In this document: one piece after another, positions 18,514 to 27,441 of the stretch | Position numbering within the stretch: position 1 is the first letter of the stretch | Layout: every line of letters begins with the position of its first letter | Assembly: GCA_945919075.1 (NCBI GenBank) | Contig: CAMEIX010000009.1 | Span: 49,958 to 113,957, forward strand | From: an uncultured Lachnospiraceae bacterium | GTDB taxonomy: Bacteria > Bacillota > Clostridia > Lachnospirales > Lachnospiraceae | Direction: 5' to 3' | Length of the DNA: 64,000 nucleotides | Notes under the pieces: generated by a model | What the model was told of the DNA's origin: nothing | Databases searched by the model: none | The model's input: the letters and a program-made list of their open reading frames with translations, nothing else | Position numbers and translations under genes: made by a program

Positions 18514-19326
18514 ATGGTAGTACAGCACAACTTAACAGCAATGAACTCTAACAGAATGCTTGGTTTAACAGCAGCATCTCAGGCTAAGTCCACTGAGAAA
18601 TTATCTTCCGGTTACAAGATTAACCGTGCAGCAGATGATGCTTCCGGTCTTGCTATTTCCGAAAAGATGAGACGTCAGGTAAGAGGTCTTACTCAGGCTT
18701 CTGCAAACGCACAGGACGGTATCTCTATGGTACAGACTGCAGAAGGTGCATTAAACGAAGTACACGACATGCTCCAGAGAATCAACGAACTGGCAGTTAA
18801 GGGTGAAAACGGAACTCTGACCGCAGAAGATCGTGGCTACATTGACAGTGAAGTTAAGCAGTTAATGAGCGAAATCGACCGTGTAGCATCTACAACAACT
18901 TTCAATGAAAAGAATTTGTTAAATGGAGATTGCTCTAGCGGTGTTTATCTTCAGGTTGGTGCTGAATCCGGTCAGCACATTGACTTAACAATTAAAGCAA
19001 TGAGCTGTGCTGCAATCAGCCTTTCCGGTAGTGCATCTACAGCTTCTGCTGCAGGCGCTCTGAACGCAAGTGTAAAGAAGGCAATTGCTAACGTTAATGA
19101 GCAGAGATCTTCTCTTGGTGCAGTCCAGAACAGACTTGAGCACACCATCAATAACTTGGATAACGTAGTTGAAAATACTACAAGCGCTGAATCTGCTATC
19201 CGTGATACAGATATGGCAACCGAGATGGTTAAGTACTCCAACAACAACATCCTCGCTCAGGCAGGACAGTCCATGTTGGCACAGGCTAACCAGTCCAATC
19301 AGGGTGTACTTAGTTTGCTTGGTTAA
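18514..19326 (+). CDS. Flagellin 1
   Basis: A 270-residue flagellin starting MVVQHNLTAMNSNRMLG; I use the ATG 7 nt after AAGGAGG rather than the in-frame ATG at 18457, which lies in the leader. The N-terminal D0/D1 (SGYKINRAADDASGLAISEK, GISMVQTAEGALNEVHDMLQR) and C-terminal D1/D0 (SAESAIRDTDMATEMV, ending GVLSLLG) are intact. The variable region is very short (~residues 165-190) and Ser/Ala-rich (ISLSGSASTASAAG), a possible site of O-linked modification. About 90% identical by eye to the flagellin at 20883. Filament subunit, exported without a cleaved signal. Confidence 0.96.
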   Translation: MVVQHNLTAMNSNRMLGLTAASQAKSTEKLSSGYKINRAADDASGLAISEKMRRQVRGLTQASANAQDGISMVQTAEGALNEVHDMLQRINELAVKGENGTLTAEDRGYIDSEVKQLMSEIDRVASTTTFNEKNLLNGDCSSGVYLQVGAESGQHIDLTIKAMSCAAISLSGSASTASAAGALNASVKKAIANVNEQRSSLGAVQNRLEHTINNLDNVVENTTSAESAIRDTDMATEMVKYSNNNILAQAGQSMLAQANQSNQGVLSLLG

Positions 19327-19358
19327 TTCTGAGAAATTCATTAAAAACTACCAAAGGA

Positions 19359-19388
19359 AGAGCCGGCGAGAAATCGTCGGCTCTCTTA
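19359..19388 (+). terminator. Terminator of flagellin 1
   Basis: AGAGCCGGCGA (19359-19369), loop GAAA, TCGTCGGCTCT (19374-19384), then CTTACT. The T run is weak, but it lies between the end of flagellin 1 and the convergent gene ending at 19399. Confidence 0.7.
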
Positions 19389-19398
19389 CTGCATTTTG

Positions 19399-20565
19399 CT
19401 ATAAATAACTTAAAATCTCTGCGATGCGGTGCTTATAAGTATGGCTTGCAGAGATTTTTTGCAATCCATTTTTAGCAATCTCTGCACGTTCCTCATCGTG
19501 TTGCAGATAATAATCAATCTTATCTAATAGATCAGTTTTACTATCGTAATAAACAAAATCTTCCCCCGGAATAAAAAAATCTAAAAAATCAGATTGAAAG
19601 TTGGTTAAAAGAAAACCACCGGAACCCATGATATCAAAAGCGCGTAAAGGTATTCCACTTAATATGCTACGCAAGGAGATATTGAGGTTTATTTTTGCCT
19701 GTTTAATAACATAGGGTGCCCAATCATAATAATCTACCGGTCCATGATTTGTGCAATTTTTTATAAAAAACTTTTTATCGGGCGTGTAAAGATCTAGTGA
19801 GAAGCGTTCTGCGACAGCTGTTAAAAGTTCTTGACGTTCGTTGGCAGTAATTTGCCGATTAATTACATATTGCGCAAAGAGGTACTCGATACTTTCAACA
19901 CTATCAATTCCGGGAGACATAGGTAGTGACTTGCGCATATCACTAATTATATCTGCTGGGAGTAGTTGCTGTATAAAATTATAACCATAAATCTGTTTTT
20001 GCGCAGCCATAAGTCCATCTAAATATCCATGAGTATAGGGAGTGATGGAATTCATTCTTTGAAAAAATTGGTGTTTTTCTGTGTAAAGAGAGCCTATAAA
20101 GGCTACTTCATGTTGATTGTACCACCCGGTCTGCCTAAATGTTTTGAAATTCTGCATGGAATTTAGACGATCTGTGTTTGCTGCCATAGGAAGATAGTGA
20201 ACTGTATTGATACCGGCATTATGAAATTCTAAAAACTGACTTTTGTCAAATACAAAAACAATATTGCGTGGGTAGTTTATGGAGTAGTGATAAAGTCGTA
20301 CATAAGGACTATCATATATCCAGGACACATAGGGGATATCAAGGTCTTTGCATACAATAGATACAACAGGAAAGTAATTGAAGGTAAAAAGAAAATCTGG
20401 TGTAACAGATTTAATCACGTTAGTCAAATTGTTTTTTGCCTCCGCGAAATCATTGTCAGTATTATCAGAAAATGGGTGTTTTACTACTTCAATATTGTTC
20501 TGGTGAAAAGCATCTACTATATCCTCAGTTCCGAAACTTTTCCAAGTAAGTATTAAGACTTTCAT
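19399..20565 (-). CDS. CgeB/DUF3880-type glycosyltransferase
   Basis: 388 residues on the minus strand, convergent with flagellin 1 and divergent from flagellin 2. N-terminal Rossmann-like half (MKVLILTWKSFGTEDI, TFNYFPVVS, PYVSWIYDSP, FVFDKSQ) as in DUF3880. The C-terminal glycosyltransferase family 1-like half includes INLNISLRSILSGIPLRAFDIMGSGGFLLTN, split over ~residues 295-325, and YYLQHDEERAEIAKNG. Two paralogues lie at 26275 and 30273. Likely transfers sugar in surface or flagellin glycan assembly; donor and acceptor unknown. It is more A+T-rich than the flagellin on either side, suggesting insertion between them. Confidence 0.85.
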   Translation of the reverse strand: MKVLILTWKSFGTEDIVDAFHQNNIEVVKHPFSDNTDNDFAEAKNNLTNVIKSVTPDFLFTFNYFPVVSIVCKDLDIPYVSWIYDSPYVRLYHYSINYPRNIVFVFDKSQFLEFHNAGINTVHYLPMAANTDRLNSMQNFKTFRQTGWYNQHEVAFIGSLYTEKHQFFQRMNSITPYTHGYLDGLMAAQKQIYGYNFIQQLLPADIISDMRKSLPMSPGIDSVESIEYLFAQYVINRQITANERQELLTAVAERFSLDLYTPDKKFFIKNCTNHGPVDYYDWAPYVIKQAKINLNISLRSILSGIPLRAFDIMGSGGFLLTNFQSDFLDFFIPGEDFVYYDSKTDLLDKIDYYLQHDEERAEIAKNGLQKISASHTYKHRIAEILSYL

Positions 20566-20882
20566 TTGATTTTCTCTCTTTTATAAATATATCATATTTT
20601 AGCATATATATTAAATTGGGTACAAGTAGTATTAATATAAATTATGAATTGCATGGAAGCAATATAGGCAAAAGTAGAAGTGGGATTTGGTTTTACATTC
20701 AAGAAAAAAATAGGAAATTTTAAATTACCTATTAAGTATTAGAAAAATCTGTCGATAAATAAAATATCAGATTTAATATGTTTACTTCACCCTCTTGCGA
20801 AAACAAGGAAGTGTCAATAGAGAACAGGTAGACACTAAGATGGATCCCAAGGACGGATCGTTACTTCAAGGAGGAATATGAT
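20566..20882 (+). promoter_or_regulatory. Flagellin 2 upstream region: sigma-28-like promoter and CsrA-type leader
   Basis: This A+T-rich spacer holds a sigma-28-like promoter: TTAA (20732-20735), 15 nt, GTCGATAA (20751-20758), weaker than that of flagellin 1. The leader has a GTGTC/GACAC hairpin (20811-20835) and a hairpin GATCC-CAAGGAC-GGATC (20843-20859) with AGGA in the loop. The Shine-Dalgarno CAAGGAGG (20867-20874) is a second GGA site. The arrangement mirrors the flagellin 1 leader although the sequence differs, supporting CsrA control of both. Nothing recognisable was seen in 20566-20720. Confidence 0.65.
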
Positions 20883-21695
20883 ATGGTAGTACAGCACAAT
20901 TTAACAGCAATGAATTCAAACAGAATGTTAGGATTAACCACTGCTAGTCAGGCAAAATCGACCGAAAAATTATCTTCTGGCTATAAGATTAACCGAGCAG
21001 CAGATGATGCATCAGGTCTCGCAATTTCAGAAAAGATGAGACGTCAGGTGAGAGGACTTACTCAAGCAAGTGCAAATGCGCAGGATGGTATTTCTATGGT
21101 GCAGACTGCTGAGGGTGCTTTGAATGAGGTTCACGATATGCTTCAGCGTATTAATGAACTGGCTGTTAAAGGAGAAAATGGGACGCTTACTTCAGAGGAT
21201 CGAGGATACATTGATAGTGAAGTACAGCAGTTGATGAGCGAAATTAATAGAGTGGCTTCAACAACAACATTTAATGAATTAAATCTTTTGAATGGGGATT
21301 GCTCCAGTGGTGTTTATCTTCAGGTTGGTGCTGAATCTGGTCAGCACATTGATTTAAAAATCAAAGCAATGAACTGTTCTGCTATCAGTCTGTCAGGAGA
21401 TGCAACGACTGCATCCAATTCGGGGGCTTTGAATGCTAATGTTAAGAAGGCTATTTCCAATGTTAATGCACAAAGATCTGCATTAGGTGCTGTACAGAAC
21501 AGACTTGAACACACAATTAATAATTTGGATAATGTTGTAGAAAATACTACAAGTGCAGAATCAGCTATTCGTGATACTGATATGGCTACAGAAATGGTGA
21601 AATATTCCAATAATAATATACTTGCACAGGCAGGGCAGTCCATGTTAGCACAGGCTAACCAGTCTAATCAGGGAGTTATGTCTTTATTGCAGTAA
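20883..21695 (+). CDS. Flagellin 2
   Basis: A 270-residue paralogue of flagellin 1, equal in length and differing mostly by synonymous, A/T-ending codons and a few residues in the variable region (ISLSGDATTASNSG). D0/D1 motifs are identical (MVVQHNLTAMNSNRMLG, SAESAIRDTDMATEMV). The ATG at 20883 is preceded by AAGGAGG; the out-of-frame ATG at 20878 is ignored. Its codon use resembles the glycan island rather than flagellin 1, so the two copies have evolved apart or one was acquired. Followed by a strong terminator. Confidence 0.96.
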   Translation: MVVQHNLTAMNSNRMLGLTTASQAKSTEKLSSGYKINRAADDASGLAISEKMRRQVRGLTQASANAQDGISMVQTAEGALNEVHDMLQRINELAVKGENGTLTSEDRGYIDSEVQQLMSEINRVASTTTFNELNLLNGDCSSGVYLQVGAESGQHIDLKIKAMNCSAISLSGDATTASNSGALNANVKKAISNVNAQRSALGAVQNRLEHTINNLDNVVENTTSAESAIRDTDMATEMVKYSNNNILAQAGQSMLAQANQSNQGVMSLLQ

Positions 21696-21713
21696 TGTTA
21701 ATAAGTTAAAAAA

Positions 21714-21738
21714 GGGCAGACGTTGTCTGCCCTTTTTT
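21714..21738 (+). terminator. Terminator of flagellin 2
   Basis: GGGCAGAC (21714-21721), loop GTT, GTCTGCCC (21725-21732) and six T. A textbook intrinsic terminator, directly before the glycan gene block. Confidence 0.92.
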
Positions 21739-21753
21739 GATAAGGGAGGCATC

Positions 21754-22848
21754 ATGGCAGAAGAAATGACATTGCAAGAACTTCAGGAGATATTGTCGAT
21801 ATGTTTGGATGAAGTGTGCAAGTTAAAAGAGGAAAATATAGAGCTGAAGGAAAAAGTTAATGTAATATCACATTCATTTTCAGAACTTATAGATTATTGT
21901 GAAAGATTATCGAATGATTTTGAAAATACAAAGCAAAATATTGCAACAAGCTTGAGAATTCAAGATTATGGCTTAGATAATATTTTTTATGAAATCAATG
22001 ATCCAAGGAGGAATAAAAGTAGTTTATACTATCCGAGATTTTATGATATAGAGGATTCTATTGATAAGATTATTAATGAAAGATGCAGTATGGCAAGGTT
22101 TGGAGATGGCGAGTTTTCCATAATGGCAGGTCATGACAGACAGAAGTTTCAGAAATACAATGATGTACTTTCAAAGCGATTACAGGATGTAATAAATGTT
22201 AGAGAAGAACGGTTTTTAATTGCAATTGCTGATAATTACGGAGAATTAACAAAGTATAGTAGGGCAGGTAAAAGTGGTATCAGAGCATATATGACAGACG
22301 AAGTTCGCAAGGAGCATGCTCAATTTATCGATATAAACAGAATGTATCACAATGCTTATATCAGTCGTCCGTGCGTATTGTTTGCAGATTGTGAGACAAA
22401 AGAGCCATTAAAAAGATTTAATAATCTTAAAAATATATGGAAAAATAGGAATGTTATTATTATAGAGGGAGCAGAAACAAGATTAGGTGTTGGAAATGAT
22501 TTACTAAATGAGTCCAGGACAATTAGGAGAATAGAATGTCCTCCTGAAAATGCGTTCAATAAATATAAGGAGATTTTACAAGCTGCATTAGAATATGGAA
22601 TATCTGATTGTTTATATCTCATTGCGTTAGGCCCAATGGCTGGTGTCCTAGCATATGACTTGTTTCAAAATGGATATCAGGCGTTAGATATAGGTCATAT
22701 TGATCTGGAGTACGAGTGGTATCTACACGGGAACGGGAAGAGGTGTGCAATAAAAGGAAAATACAATAATGAAGTCATTGGTGGAGAACAGGTAGAAATT
22801 ATAGAGGATGACAGTTACAAAGAGGAAATTGTCACAATAATAAATTAG
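21754..22848 (+). CDS. GT-D fold (DUF1792) glycosyltransferase
   Basis: 364 residues. A coiled-coil N terminus (~1-70: LQELQEILSI, KLKEENIELKEKV) precedes the GT-D domain. This has the diagnostic MARFGDGEF (Asp118, Glu120), and further on LGPMAGVLAYDLFQNG and ALDIGHIDLEYEW. GT-D enzymes are known from serine-rich adhesin glycosylation in streptococci, where they add glucose. Here the neighbour is flagellin, so a flagellin glycan is the plausible product. It starts a tightly packed operon of nine genes to 30048. Confidence 0.85.
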   Translation: MAEEMTLQELQEILSICLDEVCKLKEENIELKEKVNVISHSFSELIDYCERLSNDFENTKQNIATSLRIQDYGLDNIFYEINDPRRNKSSLYYPRFYDIEDSIDKIINERCSMARFGDGEFSIMAGHDRQKFQKYNDVLSKRLQDVINVREERFLIAIADNYGELTKYSRAGKSGIRAYMTDEVRKEHAQFIDINRMYHNAYISRPCVLFADCETKEPLKRFNNLKNIWKNRNVIIIEGAETRLGVGNDLLNESRTIRRIECPPENAFNKYKEILQAALEYGISDCLYLIALGPMAGVLAYDLFQNGYQALDIGHIDLEYEWYLHGNGKRCAIKGKYNNEVIGGEQVEIIEDDSYKEEIVTIIN

Positions 22849-22860
22849 GAGTAAAGCAAA

Positions 22861-24318
22861 ATGACAATACAGGAAAGGTATCTTGGGCTGGTACAAGAAT
22901 TATTAGATGGAATAGATCAGGGGGATTTTACAAATATAGAAAGTATTCCAGATAAATATTCATATCAGCATTTGGAGGCATTACTCTTTTACGCAGAACA
23001 GTTAGATGGTGGATGTGAATTATTTAGGCACTTATATGATATAGTTATGCTTTCAGGTATAAGGAAGGTTAGAGACAAATATGCAGAAAGGGGAAAAATA
23101 AACCTTACCTTTCTAACCATATCAGCAGCAGAATGGCCGGCAAATAACTTGTATGAGTTGTTAAGTAAGGACACACGTTTTAATGTAACTGTTACAATTT
23201 GTCCACTTATTGATCGTAGTATAGATGAGCGAAAAAGGACTTATTTGCAGAATAGAGATTTTTTTGAAGGGAAAGGATACCGAGTTATAAATGCATATAA
23301 TGCAGATGATGATAGAATATCTTCTTGGGAGGAATTGGGAGAAGTTCCGGATATAATAATTCATGTATCCATGTGGCATGAATCATTGCCACAATGTTAT
23401 CGAATAAGTAGTTTTAAATTTGATTGTATGAACTTGTATATACCATATGGACTGATTGCAGGAAATAGCATGAATGGACAATTTGTAACACAGGTATGCT
23501 ATAACAAAGATTTCTTAAATCTGATGCATCGTGTATATGCTAGTACTAAAATGGACTATGATAACTATAAAAAGTATCAACTCTTGCAGGGAAAGAATGT
23601 TATTTATTCAGGATATGCAAAAATGGATTTCTTTTATGGAAATCGTGAATTTGAAGAGGATGAAATAAGGAAGATTTGGAAAATTCCGATAAATAAGAGA
23701 GCGGAAGAAATGAAAAAAATAATAATAGCACCACATCATTCTTTTTTAGGATATTGTGGCATTGTTTTTTCGACTTTTGCTCAAAATGTACATTTTTGGC
23801 TCTATTTAGCCGAAAAATATAAAGAAACAATATCGTTTGTTTTTAAACCACATCCTAATCTAAGATATAGAGCGGTTGAGGCAAAGATTTTTGCAAGCAG
23901 TGATGAATATGATGCTTATATTGCAAGGTGGAATTCGTTGCCTAATGCTATGGTTGTAGAGGAAAGTAGTTATCTTGAATTATTTGCGACTTCTGATGCT
24001 ATTATAATGGATTCAATGTCTTTTATAGCTGAGTATATGTATGCTGATAAACCAGTATTGTATTTGAGAAGACCGGAGCAGGCTTTTTATGAACTGGGGA
24101 GAAGATGTTTATCTGCATATCATCAAGTTTCGGGATTTGATTATGTGGGGATAGAGAAATTCATAAATAATACTGTGTTAGATGGAGATGACTGTTATAA
24201 AACACTTAGGGAGGAAATCTTTAGTGAGAGTTTTGATTACTATAAGGACAATAATAGTTTAGCGAGTGAAATAATATATAATGATATTGTCGATATAATC
24301 TTCGAAAATAAAGAATGA
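22861..24318 (+). CDS. CDP-glycerol glycerophosphotransferase-like protein
   Basis: 485 residues. The C-terminal two thirds resemble the CDP-glycerol/teichoic acid polymerase fold: IIIAPHHSFLG, FVFKPHPNLRY, and SYLELFATSDAIIMDSMSFIAEYMYADKPVLYL split over ~residues 368-400. These enzymes move a glycerol- or ribitol-phosphate from a CDP donor. The presence of a CDP-forming enzyme (27442) and two LicD proteins downstream fits phosphopolyol chemistry. The N-terminal ~80 residues are not recognised. 12 nt from the preceding gene. Confidence 0.78.
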   Translation: MTIQERYLGLVQELLDGIDQGDFTNIESIPDKYSYQHLEALLFYAEQLDGGCELFRHLYDIVMLSGIRKVRDKYAERGKINLTFLTISAAEWPANNLYELLSKDTRFNVTVTICPLIDRSIDERKRTYLQNRDFFEGKGYRVINAYNADDDRISSWEELGEVPDIIIHVSMWHESLPQCYRISSFKFDCMNLYIPYGLIAGNSMNGQFVTQVCYNKDFLNLMHRVYASTKMDYDNYKKYQLLQGKNVIYSGYAKMDFFYGNREFEEDEIRKIWKIPINKRAEEMKKIIIAPHHSFLGYCGIVFSTFAQNVHFWLYLAEKYKETISFVFKPHPNLRYRAVEAKIFASSDEYDAYIARWNSLPNAMVVEESSYLELFATSDAIIMDSMSFIAEYMYADKPVLYLRRPEQAFYELGRRCLSAYHQVSGFDYVGIEKFINNTVLDGDDCYKTLREEIFSESFDYYKDNNSLASEIIYNDIVDIIFENKE

Positions 24319-24336
24319 TAAGCAAAGGAGAACAGT

Positions 24337-25281
24337 ATGATTCAATTTCCAAAGGACTTTTTTCAATCTGAAGTAAGGGAAGATTTTCTCGTTGATGCAA
24401 CTATGAAAACTGTTTGGGCAGCAGAATTGGAAGTGTTATCATTTATTGCAGCAGTATGTGAAAAATATCAGTTGCCATGGTATGCAGATTGGGGCACCTT
24501 ATTGGGAGCAGTGCGACATAAGGGATTTATCCCTTGGGATGATGATATTGATATTTGTATGAGACGAAGCGACTATGAAAAATTTTTTAAGGTTTTACCA
24601 TCTGAGTTGCCCGAAGGATGGAAATATTACAATGCAATTGCAGGAACTGAACAGGATCAATTTTGGGGCTGTATTATGAATGCGGGAACAATAAGTGTAG
24701 AGGCCAAAAGATTGCAAGAATTTCATGGATGTCCATTTATTGTTGGTATTGACATATTTCCAATGGACACACTACCCAGAAATGAGGAAGAAAGGAATGT
24801 AGTGATATCGCTCATTAAGTTGATATGGAAAGCCGTTACGTTAGTAAAGATCGAAGAAAAAAGCGCAGAGGATGAGGCGGATTATCAAGAGGCTATTTTG
24901 GCGATTGAAGATTTCTGTAACGTGAAGTTATCGAAAGAAGGAAACATAGTTTCGGAACTTTGGGCATTGGCTAATAAGCTTGCAATGTCATATACCGAAG
25001 AGGATGGAGACTATTACATAAATTATATTGCATACATTAAAGATGAAAATAAAAAGCTAAGGAAAAACTGGTATGAAGATGTTGTGTATGTTCCATTTGA
25101 ATCCGTGTATATGCCAGTTCCTAAGGAGTATGATGAAGTCTTGAAAACTTTATATGGGGATTATATGGTGTTTAAGAAAAATACTGCATCGCATGAATAT
25201 CCGTATTATAACAAGCAACTGGTGCAGCTAAGAAACATTGTGAAAGAGATGGAAGAAAGAGTCAACAGTACAGAAAAATAG
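24337..25281 (+). CDS. LicD family phosphotransferase, copy 1
   Basis: 314 residues with the LicD core YADWGTLLGAVRHKGFIPWD, followed by the acidic cluster DDDID (residues 68-72), a nucleotidyltransferase-type metal site. A second conserved part is IVGIDIFPMDTLPR. LicD proteins transfer phosphocholine or other phospho-groups from CDP carriers to surface glycans. Together with copy 2 it suggests two distinct phospho-substitutions or acceptors. Ribosome site AAAGGAG; 10 nt before copy 2. Confidence 0.87.
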   Translation: MIQFPKDFFQSEVREDFLVDATMKTVWAAELEVLSFIAAVCEKYQLPWYADWGTLLGAVRHKGFIPWDDDIDICMRRSDYEKFFKVLPSELPEGWKYYNAIAGTEQDQFWGCIMNAGTISVEAKRLQEFHGCPFIVGIDIFPMDTLPRNEEERNVVISLIKLIWKAVTLVKIEEKSAEDEADYQEAILAIEDFCNVKLSKEGNIVSELWALANKLAMSYTEEDGDYYINYIAYIKDENKKLRKNWYEDVVYVPFESVYMPVPKEYDEVLKTLYGDYMVFKKNTASHEYPYYNKQLVQLRNIVKEMEERVNSTEK

Positions 25282-25291
25282 GGGAAGTGAT

Positions 25292-26230
25292 ATGATAGAA
25301 TTTCCAGAGGGTTATTTTGTGGCCGAAGAAAGAGATGACTTTTTTGTAAGTGAAACTATGAAACGTTATTGGGCATGCTGCATGGAGATTGTCAATATAA
25401 TTGATCAGGTATGCCAAAAGTACGGAATCGTATATTATGCAGATTGGGGGACTTTACTGGGGGCTGTAAGACATAATGGATTTATTCCATGGGATGATGA
25501 TATGGATATTGCCTTAAAACGTCCTGACTATGAACGTCTGTTAAAGGTATTGCCTGGAGAATTGCCAGAAGGATATAAATTATCTACAGCATTTAATAAT
25601 CCGAATCACAGACAATTTTTTTCAGGGGTTTCAAATGGAATTGAGATAAATTTATCGAAAGAGCATTTGGAACAGTTTCATCAATGCCCATTTGTGGCAA
25701 CAATTGATATTTTTCCACTCGACTACATTCCAAGAGATGAACAGGAGAGACAAGGTGTAAAGTCAATATTTCTAATGATTTGGCAAGCCATTGAATTGAT
25801 TATAAACGGAGCGGATTCATTACAAATTGAAAGAGCTGTACAATATGTAGAAGAGGTTTTAGACATACAAATTGTGCGTAATGAATATATGAGAAGTCAA
25901 TTATGGGCGGTTGCTAATCAGCTAGCAATGTCATATGGAGAAGAAGATGGGGACGAGTTGACATTTTGGTGTAACTACATCAATAAAGGGAAAAAATATA
26001 ATAAAAAATGGTACGATGAAATCATTTATTTACCGTTTGAAACTATACAGATGCCTGTCCCTAAGCATTATGATGAGGTTTTGACAACAATGTACGGAAA
26101 TTGGCATATACCGGTGAGAGGAACGCAGGTGCATGAATATCCTTGTTTCAAAAAGCAGTTAGAATTTTTGAAAAGAAAACTAAAGGAGATGAAAGAAGAA
26201 CAGGGCGCTGATAGTGAGGTAAGAGGATAA
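25292..26230 (+). CDS. LicD family phosphotransferase, copy 2
   Basis: 312 residues, a clear tandem paralogue of the gene at 24337: YADWGTLLGAVRHNGFIPWD, then DDMDIALKRPDYE, and ATIDIFPLDYIPRDE. The acidic metal-binding cluster is kept, so both copies are probably active. By eye roughly half the residues match copy 1, indicating an old duplication with divergence in specificity. Transferred group and acceptor are unknown. Confidence 0.87.
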   Translation: MIEFPEGYFVAEERDDFFVSETMKRYWACCMEIVNIIDQVCQKYGIVYYADWGTLLGAVRHNGFIPWDDDMDIALKRPDYERLLKVLPGELPEGYKLSTAFNNPNHRQFFSGVSNGIEINLSKEHLEQFHQCPFVATIDIFPLDYIPRDEQERQGVKSIFLMIWQAIELIINGADSLQIERAVQYVEEVLDIQIVRNEYMRSQLWAVANQLAMSYGEEDGDELTFWCNYINKGKKYNKKWYDEIIYLPFETIQMPVPKHYDEVLTTMYGNWHIPVRGTQVHEYPCFKKQLEFLKRKLKEMKEEQGADSEVRG

Positions 26231-26274
26231 GAAATACCGAATTGTAATTTGATAAGTGAAAGCGAGTAGCATTT

Positions 26275-27426
26275 ATGAGAGTGTTGTTTTATGAATGGGA
26301 ATCGTACTTACAATATGATGTAAGAGAAATTTGCAGGGAAAAGGGGCTCTACCTGGAGCCCTTTTCTTGGAAATTTTTAGATAAGAATGAAGATGAACGA
26401 TTTGAATACTGGTTCGAACACAATATTGAATCATCTCGATTTGATGCAATATTTAGCATTAATTATTGGCCCCTTTTATCGAAAGAAGCACAAAAAAATG
26501 GCATAAGATACATTGCATGGTGTTATGATAATCCATTAAACGTGATTAATATTGAGGACACATTGAGTAATACTGTAAATGAGATATATTTTTTTGATCG
26601 ATTACAGGCGCAAGAATATATAGAAAAAGGATTTGAGACAGTATACTATCTTCCACTTGCTGTCAATGTAGGTAGAATGAAAAGAATGCAATTAACGAGT
26701 GATGATAGGAAGAGATATACAGCAGATATTTCATTCGTTGGAAGCCTATATGAATCCAAGATTTCTGAAATAAAAACTATTTTGGACGAATATGCAAAAG
26801 GGTATATTGATGCTGTGATGGCCGCCCAACAAAACATATATGGTTATTATCTGATTGATAAGGTAGTAACAAATGATTTTATGACGGATATTAATAATCA
26901 TATAGAGAATACATATCCGAAATCTAACTTCAAATTACTGAAGGAGGCACTTACTTTTGCAATGGCGAGTGAGGTTACCAGGAAAGATAGACTTACGTTA
27001 CTTACTATTTTGGGACGTCGATTTAATACGAGAATATACTCATATCAGACGAGTTCGGTTTTGCAGGGAGTGAATTGCTTACCTCCTGTTGATTATGTGA
27101 TGGAAATGCCCAAAGTTTTTGCGTGTTCTAAAATAAATTTAAATCCTATATTAAGGTGTATTCAGAGTGGGATACCATTAAGGGCGATAGATATAATGGG
27201 AGCCGGAGGGGTTTTGTTATCTAGTTATCAGCCAGAACTTGCAGAATTATTTGAGCAGGAAAATGAAATGATGATGTATGAAAGTATAGGAGATGCAATA
27301 GAAAAGTGCCACTTTCTTCTAAAAAATGATGACGTGCGAATGAAAATGGCAATTAATGGCCAACGAAAGGTATTCGAAAATTTTTCTATGGAGAATAGGA
27401 TAGAAAAAATTTTAGCTTTTAATTAA
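26275..27426 (+). CDS. CgeB/DUF3880-type glycosyltransferase
   Basis: 383 residues, paralogue of the genes at 19399 and 30273. N-terminal DUF3880-like half (MRVLFYEWESYLQYDV, FSINYWPLLS, YIAWCYDNPLN, YFFDR). C-terminal half with SKINLNPILRCIQSGIPLRA, then IDIMGAGGVLLSS, and LLKNDDVRMKMAINGQRK. It lies between the LicD pair and the cytidylyltransferase in the same orientation, so it belongs to the operon. No strong ribosome site is seen before the ATG (AAGCGAGTAGC), which may limit expression. Confidence 0.84.
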   Translation: MRVLFYEWESYLQYDVREICREKGLYLEPFSWKFLDKNEDERFEYWFEHNIESSRFDAIFSINYWPLLSKEAQKNGIRYIAWCYDNPLNVINIEDTLSNTVNEIYFFDRLQAQEYIEKGFETVYYLPLAVNVGRMKRMQLTSDDRKRYTADISFVGSLYESKISEIKTILDEYAKGYIDAVMAAQQNIYGYYLIDKVVTNDFMTDINNHIENTYPKSNFKLLKEALTFAMASEVTRKDRLTLLTILGRRFNTRIYSYQTSSVLQGVNCLPPVDYVMEMPKVFACSKINLNPILRCIQSGIPLRAIDIMGAGGVLLSSYQPELAELFEQENEMMMYESIGDAIEKCHFLLKNDDVRMKMAINGQRKVFENFSMENRIEKILAFN

Positions 27427-27441
27427 AGGAGGTTATTGATT

